This document shows, piece after piece, positions 10,599 to 19,558 of a stretch of DNA of 64,000 bases; within the stretch, counting starts at the first letter, position 1; every line of letters starts with the position of its first letter. The DNA comes from Nitratidesulfovibrio sp. SRB-5 (lineage in GTDB: Bacteria > Desulfobacterota > Desulfovibrionia > Desulfovibrionales > Desulfovibrionaceae): positions 640,131 through 704,130 of the forward strand of contig NZ_JAIOTY010000002.1 in NCBI RefSeq assembly GCF_019931275.1. The letters are read 5' to 3'. A model generated the notes under the pieces. The model was not told the DNA's origin. It saw only the letters and a program-made list of their open reading frames with translations, and did no database searches. The position numbers were made by a program, and so were the translations under genes.

Positions 10599-11015
10599 CT
10601 AGAACGAGGCGTTCATGGTCTCCAGGCAGTGCAGCAGGGCCGCCTTCTGCTCGGCGGTCAGGTCGGCGGTCAGGTCGGCGGTCAGGCGGCGGTGCAGCCG
10701 GTCGTGCTCCTCGTACTGCGTCTGGCCGCGCTGGGTCAGGGCCACGAGGATGGACCGCCGGTCGTGCTCGTGCGGGCGGCGCACCACCAGCTGCTTGTCC
10801 TCCAGCCGGTCCACCAGCACGGTGAGGGTGCCGGTGGTCACCCCCATGCGCGCGGCCAGTTCCTTCATGGGCAGCGCGCCGTGAATGCCCAGAATCTCCA
10901 GCGTGTGCGTCTGGGGCAGGGTAAGCCCCTGTTCGCGCACCACGTCGTGCTCCCACGAGGAGAGCTTTTCGTAGAATTCCACGATGGCGTGGGTGAGCTT
11001 GCCGGTGTCGGACAT
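10599..11015 (-). CDS. MarR family transcriptional regulator
   Basis: A 138-residue winged-helix protein: helices LTLPQTHTLEILG, then MKELAARMGVTTGTLTVLVDRLEDKQLV (recognition helix) and a wing with RRPHEHDRRSILVALT. Target and ligand are unknown. The last helix contains the direct repeat TADLTADLTAEQ, caused by a 12-base tandem repeat in the DNA (CAGGTCGGCGGT, about 10659-10684). The ribosome binding site is poor. It is on the same strand as, and 266 bases downstream of, the EcfT-like gene. Confidence 0.88.
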   Translation of the reverse strand: MSDTGKLTHAIVEFYEKLSSWEHDVVREQGLTLPQTHTLEILGIHGALPMKELAARMGVTTGTLTVLVDRLEDKQLVVRRPHEHDRRSILVALTQRGQTQYEEHDRLHRRLTADLTADLTAEQKAALLHCLETMNASF

Positions 11016-11281
11016 GGTGGGCCTGCGTGCGAAGGGTGGACGCCGAAAGGGCGCAAGGGGCGCGGTGCCGCACGGATGCGACGGCGCGCCCGGTCCTTAT
11101 AGCCACCCGCGGATGCGGGGGCAAGGGCGGCGAGGCATGGCGGCATGCTGCCGATGATGCCAGCGGGGGGCTTCCGGTGCGGGGGGCTTCCGGCGCGGGA
11201 ACCGGTGGGGGGGCGGTCGCATGCGGGCGGGGCGGGGATGCGACGGCGCTTGTCGGTGGCTTGCCGATGTTCGCGCCTGCG

Positions 11282-12181
11282 TCACACCGGCAGAAAGGTC
11301 ATGCCCACGCCCAGCCCCACCAGCAACAGGGCCAAGGCCCAGCGGACGGGGCGAAAGGGAAAGTCGGGCCGCCATGCCTCAGGGCGGTCCAGCCCGCGCG
11401 CGGCCACGGCCACGGTCTGGGTCCAGGTGCGCTGGCCCAGGATGCGCAGCACGGCGGCGGGCAGCAGCACGGCGCGCCGCCGCAGGGGCAGCGGTCCGCG
11501 CAGGTCCGCAGCGCGGGATACCTGCGTGAACGTTCCCTGCGCCATGGGCAGAAAGTGCACCATCAGCGCAATGCCCAGCGCGGGCTGCCAAGCCCGCGCG
11601 CCCAGCACGGGGCGCAGCAGCCACACCAGCGCCAGCCCCAGCGCGCGGGGCGATGCGGCCAGGGCCAGCGCAAGGCCGATGCCGATGAGCAGGGCCAGCC
11701 GCACCCCCAGCAGCGCGGATTCGCGCGCGGCGTGCGCCAGCAGGGGGCCGTCCGGCCAGGCCAGGCGCAGGGCGTCGAACAGCCCGCCCCCGCCGTCTCC
11801 TTCGCCTCCAATGACCGGCAGGGGCGGCGTTTCCGCCGTCCCCAGGCAGGCCAGCGCGAAACGCAACACCACCCACGCCAGCACGAACCATGCGTGGCCG
11901 CGCAGCATGCCCGGGCGCAGCCTGCGCCGCAGCGGTGTGGCGACGAACAGGCCGGCCAGACCCGCCGCCACCACGGCCAGCCCCAGGGGCGGCAGATGCC
12001 ACACCAGCACGCCGTAGCATCCGGCCAGCAGCAGATGCAGGTGCGGGTCCGGCGGGTCCGGCGAATCCGGCGGTACCGGCGGATCCGGCAGGACTGGCAG
12101 GGCTGGCACGCCCGCGTGGGGGGGGCCGGGCCGCAGAGGTGGGGTGGGGCCAGATGTGGGAAGTGGTGCGTCGTGTTGCAT
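11282..12181 (-). CDS. EcfT-like transmembrane protein (energy-coupling factor T family)
   Basis: A 299-residue membrane protein with at least five hydrophobic segments. The C-terminal cytoplasmic part has the two Ala-Arg-Gly-like signatures of T components (SRAADLRG near 215 and AARGLD near 255), which dock onto the ATPases of ECF vitamin and metal transporters. The N-terminal 50 residues are Pro/Asp-rich and come from a 9-base repeat (PDPPVPPDSPDPPDP). No ATPase or S-component gene is adjacent, so the substrate cannot be assigned; CbiQ-like metal or biotin-type uptake are the usual alternatives. Confidence 0.7.
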   Translation of the reverse strand: MQHDAPLPTSGPTPPLRPGPPHAGVPALPVLPDPPVPPDSPDPPDPHLHLLLAGCYGVLVWHLPPLGLAVVAAGLAGLFVATPLRRRLRPGMLRGHAWFVLAWVVLRFALACLGTAETPPLPVIGGEGDGGGGLFDALRLAWPDGPLLAHAARESALLGVRLALLIGIGLALALAASPRALGLALVWLLRPVLGARAWQPALGIALMVHFLPMAQGTFTQVSRAADLRGPLPLRRRAVLLPAAVLRILGQRTWTQTVAVAARGLDRPEAWRPDFPFRPVRWALALLLVGLGVGMTFLPV

Positions 12182-12215
12182 GAAGATGCTTCAAAAACAG
12201 ATGATTAAATTTTTT

Positions 12216-12230
12216 CTAGATTTTCTCTAG
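12216..12230. promoter_or_regulatory. Inverted repeat upstream of the EcfT-like gene
   Basis: CTAGA-TTTTC-TCTAG in an A+T-rich island (12195-12240), 35 bases before the EcfT-like start codon and 266 bases before umuD. Spacing and position fit an operator overlapping a minus-strand promoter. A looser ATCTA/TAGAT repeat occurs upstream of lpxC (1729-1746). Confidence 0.35.
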
Positions 12231-12495
12231 TGCGATTTTGGGTGGATGCGGCCCGCCCCGAGGCCGGGAGGGCGCACTCTTCTGGATTAACCGGATCAGC
12301 CGGATCAGCCGGAGCAGGGGGAGCGGTCGGATCAGCCGGGTCAGCCCGAGCGTGCCCGCCTGACGACCTGAACGGAGACCGTCCGGAGGTGCGGCGCCTC
12401 GTTGCCGCACCCGCGTGCGCGGCCTATGGTAGCCGGGTCCCCGCAGTTCCGCAAACGGCCAGCCTTGGGGCGTTGGCCCCAGCGCAGGAGGTCCC
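12231..12495. repeat. Gap upstream of umuD with 9-base repeats
   Basis: Between 12285 and 12350 the unit CCGGATCAG and variants recur at least six times. No LexA-type palindrome was recognised before umuD, although SOS control would be expected. No gene. Confidence 0.5.
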
Positions 12496-12948
12496 ATGTC
12501 CGCCGGTTTCCCCGTTGTCTCCGTCAGGTCCGTTTCCCCGGCCAGCACGACGCCGCGCGCGTCCGTTTCCTGCCCCTTGCTGCTGGCGCGGGTGGCGGCG
12601 GGCTTTCCTTCGCCCGCCGACGATTACATGGACAGGCCGCTGGACATCGCAGAGCACCTGGTCCGCCATCCGGAAGCCACCTTCTTCCTGCGGGCGCAGG
12701 GCCAGTCCATGACCGGCGCGGGCATCCACGACGGCGATCTGCTGGTGGTGGACCGGGCGGTGGAGCCCGTGCACAACAAGGTGGCCATCGTGGCCGTGGA
12801 CGGTGAACTTACCGTCAAGCGCCTGTATCTGCGCGCGGGCCGGGTGGTGCTGCTGCCGGAAAACCCGGACTACGAGCCGCTGGACGTCACCGGGCGGGAC
12901 GACGTGCACGTCTGGGGCGTGGTGACCTACGTGGTGCACGCCCTGTAG
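12496..12948 (+). CDS. umuD: UmuD-like S24 peptidase, DNA polymerase V accessory subunit
   Basis: A 150-residue LexA/UmuD-type protein. The self-cleavage site is Ala35-Gly36 in AAGFPSPADDY, which matches the UmuD cleavage context; catalytic Ser71 lies in GQSMTGAGI and Lys108 in ELTVKRL. RecA-stimulated cleavage would yield UmuD' for translesion synthesis with UmuC. The start is supported by GGAGGT. It precedes umuC on the same strand but with an unusually long 391-base spacer. Confidence 0.92.
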   Translation: MSAGFPVVSVRSVSPASTTPRASVSCPLLLARVAAGFPSPADDYMDRPLDIAEHLVRHPEATFFLRAQGQSMTGAGIHDGDLLVVDRAVEPVHNKVAIVAVDGELTVKRLYLRAGRVVLLPENPDYEPLDVTGRDDVHVWGVVTYVVHAL

Positions 12949-12957
12949 GGGCCGCTC

Positions 12958-13087
12958 CCTGCCTCGCGCCGCTCCGGTGCCTCGCGTCGCCCCGGTGCCT
13001 CGCGTCGCCCCGGTGCCTCGCGTCGCCCCGGTGCCTCGCGTCGCCCCGGTGCCTCGCGTCGCCTCGGTGCCGCGCTCGCTCCGGTGC
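12958..13087 (+). repeat. 18-base tandem repeat between umuD and umuC
   Basis: Five near-identical copies of GGTGCCTCGCGTCGCCCC start at 12976, 12994, 13012, 13030 and 13048, with degenerate half units on both sides. Because the unit is six codons long, it keeps a frame open that joins umuC in frame and would encode PRVAPV repeats. Whether that extension is translated is unknown. Confidence 0.85.
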
Positions 13088-13339
13088 CGTGCCCGGACCG
13101 GGTGCCGGGGAAACCCCGCGCCGTCCGCGGGCCTTGCCGTGACGGCATGGGGAAGGGGCGTTGGCGCATGGTTTTTCCGCCGGGCGCGGCACCCCGTATC
13201 GTCGCTGCGGCGTCCCTGTCCGGCACTGTTCGCAAGGTTTCCGATGCGCGGCGCGGGCGCCGGGCACCACATTCCGAAATCACCTCCGAACAACGGCGCG
13301 GCCTGCATTCGCCCGCCCCAGCCCCCACGGCAATCCACC

Positions 13340-14869
13340 ATGCCAGCCCCCGCACATCTTCCCTTCCGGCAGGTTTCGCCCGCCGCCGCTTCGCCGACAT
13401 CTCCCGGCCCTTCCTGTTCCGCCAATACTGATGGTCCCGCCAGTCTCGCTTATCCCCCAGATTCCGCTGATTCCGCCGATTCCGCCAGTCCCGACAACTC
13501 GCCCAGTTCGCCCGGCCCGTCCGGCTCGTCCGGCCCGTCCGCCTCGTCCGGTCAGCCGTGGGCGCTGGTGGACTGCAACAACTTCTACGCATCGTGCGAG
13601 CGGCTGTTCCGGCCCGACCTGCGCGGCAAGCCCATCGTGGTGCTGTCCAACAACGACGGGTGCATCATCTCGCGCTCGGACGAGGCCAAGGCCCTGGGCG
13701 TGGAGATGGGCGCCCCGGCCTTCAAGGTGCGGCGCGAACTGGCCCGGCTGGGGGTGCACGTCTTTTCCTCCAACTATGCCCTGTACGGCGACCTTTCCAG
13801 CCGGGTCATGCGCACCTTGGGCACCCTTGTTCCCGAGGTGGATGTGTATTCCATCGACGAGGCCTTTCTGCCCCTGCGCGGTCCGCTGGCCGCCGACCCC
13901 GTGGCGGTGGGCCGCGCCCTGCGCGAACGGGTGGCGCGCTGGACCGGCATTCCCATTTCCGTGGGCATTGCCCCCACGCGCACCCTGGCCAAGATTGCCG
14001 GGCGGGTGGCCAAGCGCACCCCGCGATGTGAAGGCGTGTTCGACCTGGCCCGCAGCCGCGAGGTGCTGGGCATGAGCATGGACGATCTGCTGGGTTCGCT
14101 GCCCGTGGAGTCGGTGTGGGGCGTGGGGCGGCGGCTGGCGGGCATGCTGCGCGGCGCGGGCATCACCACGGCCCGTGCGCTGCGCGATGCGGGAGATGAC
14201 TGGGTGCGGCGGCGCATGAGCGTCACCGGGTTGCGTACCGTGCTGGAACTGCGCGGCCTGCCGTGCATCGGGGCAGAGGAACAGGGCGAACCGCCCTCGC
14301 CGCGCCACACGGTGGTCTCCTCGCGCTCGTTCGCCGGGCGCATCGCCGACGTGGCCATGCTGCGCGAGGCGCTGGCCACCCACGCCGCCCTGGCCGGGGC
14401 CAAGCTGCGCCGGGCCGGGCTGGTGGCCGGGGGGCTGGCCGTGCACGTGCGCACCGCCCGCCACGACGAACAGGCGGCCCTGCGTTGCGACGACAGCGTG
14501 GCCCTGCCCCTGCCGGTGCCCACGGCGGACAGCGCGGTGTTCATCCGGCTGGCGCATGAAGGACTCGACCGCGTCTTTCGTCCGGGGTATCCCTACGCCA
14601 AGGCCGGGGTGATGCTGTACGGTCTGGAACGGGCCGACACCCGGCAGGGCAGCCTGCTGGCCCTGGCCGACGGCACGGCGGAACGCGACGCCGCGCGTGA
14701 ACGGCTGATGGCCGTGGCCGACCGGATCAACGCCCGGTACGGTCGCGGCAAGCTGCGCCACGCGGCGGAAGGGCTGGACGACGAGGCCCCCTGGCACATG
14801 CGCCAGAAGCACCGTTCGCCCCGCCGCACCACGGCGTGGGACGAACTGGCCGAGGCGCTGTGCGAATAG
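13340..14869 (+). CDS. umuC: DNA polymerase V catalytic subunit (Y family)
   Basis: Y-family translesion polymerase. From the ATG at 13340 the product is 509 residues. The polymerase fold starts near residue 74 (WALVDCNNFYASCE, metal ligand D78), with SSNYALYGD and the catalytic SIDEAF (D173-E174). The HhH region and little finger follow, and the C-terminal PWHMRQKHRSPRRTTAWDEL is UmuC-like. Homologues begin at the polymerase fold; here 70 or more Ser/Pro/Asp-rich residues precede it, coded by degenerate 9-base repeats (13430-13555). No ATG or GTG lies closer to the fold before W74, so the extension seems real. The frame continues upstream to 12977. Confidence 0.9.
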   Translation: MPAPAHLPFRQVSPAAASPTSPGPSCSANTDGPASLAYPPDSADSADSASPDNSPSSPGPSGSSGPSASSGQPWALVDCNNFYASCERLFRPDLRGKPIVVLSNNDGCIISRSDEAKALGVEMGAPAFKVRRELARLGVHVFSSNYALYGDLSSRVMRTLGTLVPEVDVYSIDEAFLPLRGPLAADPVAVGRALRERVARWTGIPISVGIAPTRTLAKIAGRVAKRTPRCEGVFDLARSREVLGMSMDDLLGSLPVESVWGVGRRLAGMLRGAGITTARALRDAGDDWVRRRMSVTGLRTVLELRGLPCIGAEEQGEPPSPRHTVVSSRSFAGRIADVAMLREALATHAALAGAKLRRAGLVAGGLAVHVRTARHDEQAALRCDDSVALPLPVPTADSAVFIRLAHEGLDRVFRPGYPYAKAGVMLYGLERADTRQGSLLALADGTAERDAARERLMAVADRINARYGRGKLRHAAEGLDDEAPWHMRQKHRSPRRTTAWDELAEALCE

Positions 14870-15260
14870 TGCCGCAGACGCCGCGCGGGCAACGCGACCC
14901 GGCGGACCGCAGTGCGCGGGCGCAGCCCGAAGGACGTAAAGAGCAACGGCGCGTTGCGCCCGACGCCATTCCGACAAACTCATGCGCTATGCACAGGGTA
15001 CGGCATCTGCCGTCCCGCAGGGTCCGCAGGCACCCGCGCCTTTCGCATTGCCACCCGCTGCTTCGGCCATCGACGGCCATCGACGGCAACTGGCGGTTAC
15101 TGGCGGTTACTGGCGGCAATTGGGGCAGTTGGTGACAGCCGGGCAAGGCGGGGCGCGGAAGCCGGGGCCGGGCCGAACCGGACTGAACCGGACAGGGCCG
15201 GAGAGAACCTGACAGAACCGGGCCCGAGCGGACCGGTGCTCGGCGCCAGAAGGAACAGCC
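14870..15260. other. Gap with short direct repeats
   Basis: About 390 bases between umuC and the alcohol dehydrogenase. It holds the repeats GGCCATCGACGGCCATCGAC and CTGGCGGTTACTGGCGGTTA (15070-15130) and a GGACAGGGCCGGAGAGAACC-like series (15175-15230). No gene is supported. Confidence 0.45.
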
Positions 15261-16556
15261 ATGAAGGATTTCGTCTATCACAACCCGGTGGAGGTCCGTT
15301 TCGGCCCCGGTGTTCTGGCCGGGCTTGGCGCGCGGGTACGCGCGGCGGGCGTGGACCACGTTGTGCTGGTGGGCGGCGGCGAGGCGGCGCGCCGCGTGGG
15401 CGCGTACGATCAGGCCGTGGCCTCGCTGGATGGGGCGGGCGTGCGCCGCAGCGAGGTGTGGGGCGTGACGGCAAACCCGGATCTGGGCACCGTGCTGCGC
15501 ATCGCCGCGGCGGCGGGCACCGGTGGCGAAGGTTCCACCGCCCATGCCCCCATCGGCGGTGGCACGGGATTCGTCGCCATCGGCGGCGGCAGCGTCATCG
15601 ACGCCACCAAGGCGGCAGCGGCCCTGGTGCCCCTGCTGGCCGAAGGGCGCGACCCGTGGAGCCCCTTTGCCGAGCGCAAGCCGGTCACCCGCTCGCTGCC
15701 GGTGTTCGCGGTGTCCATCCTGTCGGGCACCGGATCGGAAATGAACGGCAACGCCGTGATTACCCGGGGCGCGTCGGGCCACAAGTGGGGCATGCGCTGC
15801 CCGTCGCCGGTGGCCACCTTCGTGGACGTGACCTTCCAGCAGGGGCTGCCCTGGCACCTGACCGTGAACGGCGCGGTCGACGCCATGAGCCACGTGCTGG
15901 AATTTTCGGTGGTGGGCACGCCCGCCGCGTCCACCGAGGCTGGTGTCGGGCGCAAGGCCCCGGAACTTCCCTTCTTTGCCGAAGAGGCGGTGCTGGCCCA
16001 GAACGAGGCCCTGTTGCGCACCATCGTGCGGGCCGCCGCGCGCCTGCGCGCCGATGCCCACGACGCGGAGGCGCGCGGGGCGCTGGCCTGGGCGTCGGGC
16101 GTGGGCCTGTCCGGCCTGACCGGGGTGGGGCTGGGGGCCGGGTCGTGGGAGTCGCACGCGCTGGAGCACGCCGTCAGCGGCCTGCACCCGCACGTGCCGC
16201 ACGGGCTGGCCCTTGCCGTCATCTACCCGCGCTGGATGGAGGAAGTGGCGCGGGACAAGGCCCCGGCCATGCGCAGGCTGGCGGCGGCGCTGGAAGCCAC
16301 GGTGGCCGAGGCCCTGGCCGAACCCGGCGAGGACGGCAACCCGTCGGCCCTGCCCGCTGGCGACCGCGATGCCCCGGAGCGTTGCGCGCTGCTGCTGCGC
16401 GCGCTGTTCCGGCACTGGGGCGCGCCCGCCGGGCTGTCGCACTGGGGCGTGAGCGAGGGCGACGTGGAGCGTCTGGTGCAGTTGGCCAAGGAATATCCCC
16501 GTCCGCTGCAACTGGCGGCGGACAGGGTGGAGCGGGTGTTCCGCGCGTCCCTGTAG
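15261..16556 (+). CDS. Iron-containing (group III) alcohol dehydrogenase
   Basis: NAD(P)-dependent alcohol/aldehyde oxidoreductase of the butanol dehydrogenase/YqhD type. The 431-residue protein has the dinucleotide-binding IGGGSVIDATKA (107-118), GTGSEMNG (156-163), and metal ligands D207 and H211 in VDAMSHVLE with further histidines in ESHALEHAVSGLHPHVPHG. A Gly/Ala-rich insert (about 85-104) and another near 325-345 make it longer than usual and look like low-complexity expansions. In sulfate reducers such enzymes serve ethanol/aldehyde interconversion; the actual substrate is unknown. Start by family alignment. Confidence 0.9.
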   Translation: MKDFVYHNPVEVRFGPGVLAGLGARVRAAGVDHVVLVGGGEAARRVGAYDQAVASLDGAGVRRSEVWGVTANPDLGTVLRIAAAAGTGGEGSTAHAPIGGGTGFVAIGGGSVIDATKAAAALVPLLAEGRDPWSPFAERKPVTRSLPVFAVSILSGTGSEMNGNAVITRGASGHKWGMRCPSPVATFVDVTFQQGLPWHLTVNGAVDAMSHVLEFSVVGTPAASTEAGVGRKAPELPFFAEEAVLAQNEALLRTIVRAAARLRADAHDAEARGALAWASGVGLSGLTGVGLGAGSWESHALEHAVSGLHPHVPHGLALAVIYPRWMEEVARDKAPAMRRLAAALEATVAEALAEPGEDGNPSALPAGDRDAPERCALLLRALFRHWGAPAGLSHWGVSEGDVERLVQLAKEYPRPLQLAADRVERVFRASL

Positions 16557-16717
16557 GGCCGTCGGGTGCCGGAGTACCGGCGTGCCGCGCTGTACGGGCA
16601 CGCCGGGCACACGGGGCACGCGGGGCACGGGTGGGGCGGAGGTGCGGATGCGGGCGGCAACGGCGCTGGGGGATGCGTGCCGCCGATCACCGGCGAGACC
16701 GGCGGGTGGAGGTCTGC

Positions 16718-17788
16718 ATGAGCACGGAACGGACGGCGGGGGGGACGCCCGCCGCAACGGTGGATGATGCGCCCGACCTTGGGTGTGGCCGACCCGGCCA
16801 GTCTGATCTGTCTGGTCAGTCTGGCCAGTCCGGTGATGTCTGTCAGTCGGGCGATGTCGGTCAGGCTGGAGCGGGCGCGACGGCGAAATGTTGCCTGATG
16901 GAACTCCATCAGAACGAATTACGCCAGAACGAACACCGCCGGGAAGATCGTCGTCAGGCTGACCGGCGGCGCGAGGACCGGCAACTGCGGGCCGCACTGC
17001 CGCTGGCCGTGGAGGCCGCGCGGGGCGTGGAGCACCGGGCATTGCCTGATCGGCCCGATCAGCGCGGCCTATCCGACTGGGCCGATCGATCCGACCGTGC
17101 CGACGGGACCGCCGCCGCTCGGGATGACTCGGGCCCCGGCAACCCCGGCAGATCCGGCGGCGGTGGTGGCGTTGGTTCCGCTGGCACCGCCAGGGCGCGT
17201 TGCTGCGCCTGCGGCAGCCGCGATGTCTGGCTGCTGCACGACGGCGTGGTGCATCTGGTGGGCTGCCGCCGTTGTGGCCGCACCGGACCGGGGGCGCTCT
17301 CCGCGCCGCTGGCCGTGGAGGTGTGGAACAGCGCCGAAGAATCCCGGTTCTGCCGGGGGCTGCCGCCCGACGCCGAAATGATGGCCCCCTGCATGTGCGA
17401 GGCGCCGCCCCCCGATGCGGGCACGGCGGTGTCGTACCCGGCTCATCTGCGCCCGCTGGGCAGCCAGGTCATGCCCGCCCCGGTGCTGGTGCACCGGCTG
17501 TCGCCTTACGGTGCCCAGCTTTCCGGCCATTGCGAGACCTTGTGCCCGTGGCTGGAGGGCGCGGAGGGCGCGCTGTGCGAACTGGCCCTGCCCATGGCGG
17601 ACGGCAGGGGCTGGACCTTGTTCGCCCTGCGCGTGGAATCGGCGCGGCGCGAAGGCGACGAACTTTTCGCGGGCGGCGCGTTCGTGCGGCAGGGCGAGCG
17701 GCAGCGCGGCCTGCTGGACCGCATGCTGGACGCGGCGGCGGTGAACGAGAAAGGGCAGGGGGATGAGGCGCTCGCGGCGGCGCAGTGA
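16718..17788 (+). CDS. Protein with Lar-like zinc motif, function unknown
   Basis: A 356-residue protein with GGAGG before the start. Residues 162-205 read as a Lar-type (restriction alleviation) domain: CCACGS, then VGCRRCGRTGPGA, then AVEVWNSA, the CxxC...CxxCGxxGP...WN pattern. The N-terminal 160 residues are Arg/Asp/Gly-rich with a Ser/Gly/Gln repeat (30-47). After the zinc motif comes an uncharacterised region with CMCE and CETLCPWLE, ending in a helical tail. Phage and plasmid Lar-type proteins modulate type I restriction; whether this chromosomal protein does anything like that is not shown. It may be a general zinc-ribbon sensor. Confidence 0.7.
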   Translation: MSTERTAGGTPAATVDDAPDLGCGRPGQSDLSGQSGQSGDVCQSGDVGQAGAGATAKCCLMELHQNELRQNEHRREDRRQADRRREDRQLRAALPLAVEAARGVEHRALPDRPDQRGLSDWADRSDRADGTAAARDDSGPGNPGRSGGGGGVGSAGTARARCCACGSRDVWLLHDGVVHLVGCRRCGRTGPGALSAPLAVEVWNSAEESRFCRGLPPDAEMMAPCMCEAPPPDAGTAVSYPAHLRPLGSQVMPAPVLVHRLSPYGAQLSGHCETLCPWLEGAEGALCELALPMADGRGWTLFALRVESARREGDELFAGGAFVRQGERQRGLLDRMLDAAAVNEKGQGDEALAAAQ

Positions 17789-18011
17789 TCGTGCCTGCAT
17801 GCTGCCAAACGCCGGGGCACTTCGCCGGGCAAACCCGGCCCAGCCCGGCTCGCCACACGAACCCGCCATCCGGCCTTGCCCATCCGATCTTGACCGGTAG
17901 GCTCGGCGCACTCAATCTGCCCACGTAATTGAGGCGACTTGATTTGCCCCGCGCATTCCGCGCCACGTCCGGCAGTCTTCCCCACGCGTCGGCCCGGTCA
18001 TTCGGGTAACG

Positions 18012-18040
18012 AAAAAGCCCGGCCTTCTGGCCGGGCTTTT
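18012..18040. terminator. Bidirectional intrinsic terminator
   Basis: AAAAA-GCCCGGCC-TTCT-GGCCGGGC-TTTT at 18012-18040, between the convergent Lar-like gene (plus) and rlmN (minus). U-tracts exist on both strands. The remaining parts of the 17789-18122 gap contain nothing recognisable. Confidence 0.85.
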
Positions 18041-18122
18041 CGCGTCGTGGAAATGCTGGGGGGCTGCACAGGCGCGGAGTGGGCACCCGGCGGGCGGTGC
18101 CTTCTCCCGTCGTTCTTTCAGG

Positions 18123-19226
18123 CTATTCCGCTTCTTTCTTCGGCTCTTCCGTCACCGCCATTCCCTTCAGCTCCGCCAGCTCGGAGGCCTTCAACTGGCC
18201 GCAGGCGGCCTTGATGTCCTGCCCCTTGCTCTTGCGGATGATGGCCGTGACGTTCTTGGACCACAGGTACTGCTCGAAGGCCAGGATGCGCGCCTGGCTG
18301 GGGGCCTCGTAGGGCAGTCCCTCCGCCGGGTTGTACACGATGAGGTTCAGCTTGGCCTTGGTGCGCGATACCAGGCGCACCAGTTCGCGGGCGTGGTCGA
18401 TGGAATCGTTCACCCCGCCCAGCAGCAGGTATTCGAAGGTGATGCGCTCGCGCGTCTTCAGCGGGTACGATTCCAGCGCGGCCATCAGGTCGTCCAGGGT
18501 CCAGCGGGCCGCGCGCGGCATGATGCGCGCGCGCACTTCCTGATTGGGCGCGTGCAGCGAAACGGCCAGGAAGGCCAGTCCGCTTTCGCCCAGTTCGCGC
18601 AGGCCCTTTTCGATGCCGCAGGTGGACACGGTGATGCGTCGGGGCGAGAAGCACAGCCCGAATTCGTCGTTGAGGGTGCGCAGGCTGCGCATGACCTCGT
18701 TCAGGTTCAGCAGCGGCTCGCCCATGCCCATGAACACCAGATTGCGCACGATGGGGTGGTCGGGCCGGTCGTCGCCCAGATGTTCGCGCGCCACCAGCAC
18801 CTGCCCGAGAATCTCGGCCATGGTCATGTTGCGCTCGAAGCCCATGCTGCCGGTGCTGCAAAAGGTGCAGCCCATGGCGCAGCCCACCTGGCAGGACAGG
18901 CACTGGGTCATGCGCACCTTGCCCTCGCGCGATTCGCTGGGAATCAGCACTGTTTCCACCAGCGCGCCGTCGGCCAGGGCCAGCAGGAATTTCACCGTGC
19001 CGTCGCTGCTGGTCTTCACGGTGCGGACTTCGGGCCAGGTGATGCGGGCCGCCTCGGCCAGCCGGGCGCGGGTGGCCTTGGAAACGTTGGTCATGGCGTC
19101 GAAGGACCGGGCATTCTTCTGCCACAGCCACTGCCACACCTGACGGGCGCGAAAGCGCGGCTCGCCGAGTGTGTCGGTCATCCACGCTTCCAGTTCGTCG
19201 TAGGTCAGGTTCAGTATGTCGATCAT
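18123..19226 (-). CDS. rlmN: Dual-specificity 23S rRNA/tRNA adenine C2-methyltransferase
   Basis: Radical SAM enzyme that methylates A2503 of 23S rRNA and A37 of some tRNAs. The 367-residue product has the cluster motif C116, C120, C123 in GCAMGCTFCST, the methyl-carrying cysteines in TVSTCG and in AACGQL near the C-terminus, and the N-terminal helical domain with RARQVWQWLW. The start at 19226 begins with the family's MIDILNLT; no clear ribosome binding site. It converges on the Lar-like gene. Confidence 0.96.
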   Translation of the reverse strand: MIDILNLTYDELEAWMTDTLGEPRFRARQVWQWLWQKNARSFDAMTNVSKATRARLAEAARITWPEVRTVKTSSDGTVKFLLALADGALVETVLIPSESREGKVRMTQCLSCQVGCAMGCTFCSTGSMGFERNMTMAEILGQVLVAREHLGDDRPDHPIVRNLVFMGMGEPLLNLNEVMRSLRTLNDEFGLCFSPRRITVSTCGIEKGLRELGESGLAFLAVSLHAPNQEVRARIMPRAARWTLDDLMAALESYPLKTRERITFEYLLLGGVNDSIDHARELVRLVSRTKAKLNLIVYNPAEGLPYEAPSQARILAFEQYLWSKNVTAIIRKSKGQDIKAACGQLKASELAELKGMAVTEEPKKEAE

Positions 19227-19558
19227 GCGTGATGGGGGGCAAGGGGTGGGCCGCACGGGCGGCATGGTGGTATGGGTAAGCCCGCGCGGCGGGTTCGTCC
19301 AGTGCGTGGCGCACGGAGTGTGGCGCGGGGCGCGCCCGCGCTGCGTGCAGATGCGCGGCCCGCAGGCAATACAGCGGAACGGGCGCGAGGGGAAGCCCCC
19401 GCCTGTTCCGTTGTCCGCGCAGGTCGCGCGGGCTGCTCGTGCCGTGCCGTTGTTGCGGGTAGGACCGGCGCCCCTGAGGAGCCCGACCGGCGCCCGATCG
19501 GCATCAGGCCGACATCAGCTCGACAACGGGCCGACAACGGGCGGGTATCAGTCCGTTG
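19227..19558. other. Gap between rlmN and MFS gene
   Basis: About 330 bases, low complexity. GACAACGG (19519-19526 and 19534-19541) and CCGTTGTC (19553-19560) form possible stems just beyond the MFS stop without a U-tract. No gene seen. Confidence 0.4.

Noticed and set aside
12958-13087. Possible CRISPR array
   Set aside because: The 18-base units are directly adjacent with no spacers and there are no cas genes; it is a simple tandem repeat.
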